A program made the position numbers and the translations under genes. The notes below the pieces were generated by a model. It saw only the letters and a program-made list of their open reading frames with translations, was not told the origin of the DNA and searched no databases. Shown here in pieces: positions 63,234 to 64,000 of a stretch of 64,000 bases of DNA (position 1 is the first letter of the stretch; every line of letters begins with the position of its first letter). Source of the stretch: Paracoccus kondratievae. GTDB lineage: Bacteria > Pseudomonadota > Alphaproteobacteria > Rhodobacterales > Rhodobacteraceae. The stretch spans positions 1,255,501 to 1,319,500 of the forward strand of contig NZ_CP045073.1 in NCBI RefSeq assembly GCF_009301415.1, in the 5' to 3' direction.

Positions 63234-64000
63234 TCACTTGTCGCGGAACTGCGGCTCACGCTTTTCCAGAAAAGCGGCCATACCTTCCTTCTGGTCCTCG
63301 GTTGCAAAGAGCGACAAAAAGCAACGCCGCTCAAAAAGGATACCCTCGCGCAAAGTGGTTTCATAAGCGCGATTCACAGCCTCTTTCGCGGCCATGATGG
63401 CAATTTGTGACTTCTCGGCGATCTTCTTGGCGGCGGTCAGGGCCTCAGGGATCAGCTTTGCTGCTGGAACCACCCGGCTCACCAGGCCCGATCGCTCAGC
63501 CTCGGCCGCATCCATGAACCGGCCGGTCAGGTGCATTTCCATGGCCTTCGACTTGCCGACAAAACGGGTCAGTCGCTGGGTGCCACCGATACCGGCGATC
63601 ACGCCCAGATTGATCTCGGGCTGACCGAATTTCGCGTTATCGGCACAGATGATAAAGTCGCAGGCCATGGCAAGTTCACAGCCACCCCCTAGGGCATAAC
63701 CTGCGACGGCCGCGATGATCGGCTTGCGCGTCGCGGTGATACGATCAACCTGCGCGCCGAAAAGATCGCCCGTATAAACATCGACAAAGCTCTTGCTGGC
63801 CATCTCTTTGATGTCGGCCCCTGCGGCAAAAGCCTTTTCGCTGCCGGTCAATACGATGCAGCGCACTTTTTCATTCCGGTCGGCCTCGGCCAGGGCATCG
63901 CCCAGCTCGTCCAGCAGCTGTGAGTTCAGCGCATTCAATGCCTCTGGCCGGTTCAATCGGATCAGCGCCACATAGTCGTCGATCTCAACGGTGAGGGTCT
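63234..64000 (-). CDS. Enoyl-CoA hydratase, 5' end outside the window
   Basis: Crotonase-family protein; 255 codons are visible and the frame stays open to the right edge ([18 protein letters not shown]), so only a few N-terminal residues are missing. Catalytic features: the oxyanion-hole [10 protein letters not shown] and [13 protein letters not shown] blocks, and Glu in [17 protein letters not shown], where both acid residues of short-chain hydratases are in place. It hydrates 2-enoyl-CoA in beta-oxidation, with a wide acyl range typical of the family. Confidence 0.93.
   Translation of the reverse strand, partial: TLTVEIDDYVALIRLNRPEALNALNSQLLDELGDALAEADRNEKVRCIVLTGSEKAFAAGADIKEMASKSFVDVYTGDLFGAQVDRITATRKPIIAAVAGYALGGGCELAMACDFIICADNAKFGQPEINLGVIAGIGGTQRLTRFVGKSKAMEMHLTGRFMDAAEAERSGLVSRVVPAAKLIPEALTAAKKIAEKSQIAIMAAKEAVNRAYETTLREGILFERRCFLSLFATEDQKEGMAAFLEKREPQFRDK

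Overview
This is a GC-rich stretch of an alphaproteobacterial chromosome, most likely from the Rhodobacterales and close to Paracoccus. The signs are an rpsT-dnaA-dnaN-recF block, a quinol oxidase operon with an FNR-type site, an ehu/eut/doe ectoine locus, acetone carboxylase, a beta-ketoadipate pathway end, and a methylsuccinyl-CoA dehydrogenase of the ethylmalonyl-CoA pathway. I see no insertion sequence, prophage, CRISPR array, tRNA or rRNA. The window reads as stable chromosome packed with catabolic operons.

Layout. 1-3.3 kb: cytochrome bo3-type ubiquinol oxidase (cyoC partial, cyoB, cyoA; minus strand) with a perfect FNR-type box. 3.5-4.9 kb: MFS transporter. 5-12 kb: acetone carboxylase activator acxR and acxABC, with a cluster of TGTCCG/CGGACA repeats between them. 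12-25.4 kb (minus): ectoine/hydroxyectoine uptake and degradation, transcribed enuR-ehuABCD-eutABC-doeAB-doeC-doeD plus an appended MDR oxidoreductase. 25.5-33.7 kb (minus): seven tightly coupled genes for a TRAP importer, an IclR regulator, a thiolase, a CoA ligase, a DUF296 protein and an SDR, with no recognised substrate. 33.8-37.3 kb: pcaR divergent from pcaIJF. 37.8-39.4 kb: BCCT transporter. 39.5-40 kb: SleB-like hydrolase. 40.1-48.9 kb: a DapA-family lyase/aldolase, an aldehyde dehydrogenase, an FAD amine oxidoreductase and a LysR regulator, followed by a betaine-type ABC importer. 49-50.2 kb: Fsr-like MFS pump. 50.3-52.5 kb: a probably Zur-controlled CobW/DUF1826/DUF6525 operon. 52.8-58.7 kb: mcd, two META lipoproteins, recO, adenine deaminase and a chromosomal AadA-like nucleotidyltransferase. 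58.7-64 kb (minus): enoyl-CoA hydratase (partial), rpsT, dnaA, dnaN, recF.

Much of the region deals with importing and breaking down small organic solutes: ectoines, probably betaines, acetone, a TRAP-imported carboxylate and aromatic-derived beta-ketoadipate. Most products enter as acetyl-CoA, succinyl-CoA, aspartate or 2-oxo acids. Mcd shows that acetyl-CoA can be assimilated through the ethylmalonyl-CoA pathway.

The best candidates for undescribed biology are two loci. The first is the 40-49 kb DapA/ALDH/FAD-oxidoreductase/LysR locus. A bipartite sequence element with identical spacing lies upstream of both the catabolic genes and the ABC importer, which ties the two units together. The second is the 25.5-33.7 kb TRAP/IclR/thiolase/CoA-ligase/DUF296/SDR operon. 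Also notable is an acetone-carboxylase activator that has lost the sigma-54 contact loop GAFTGA.
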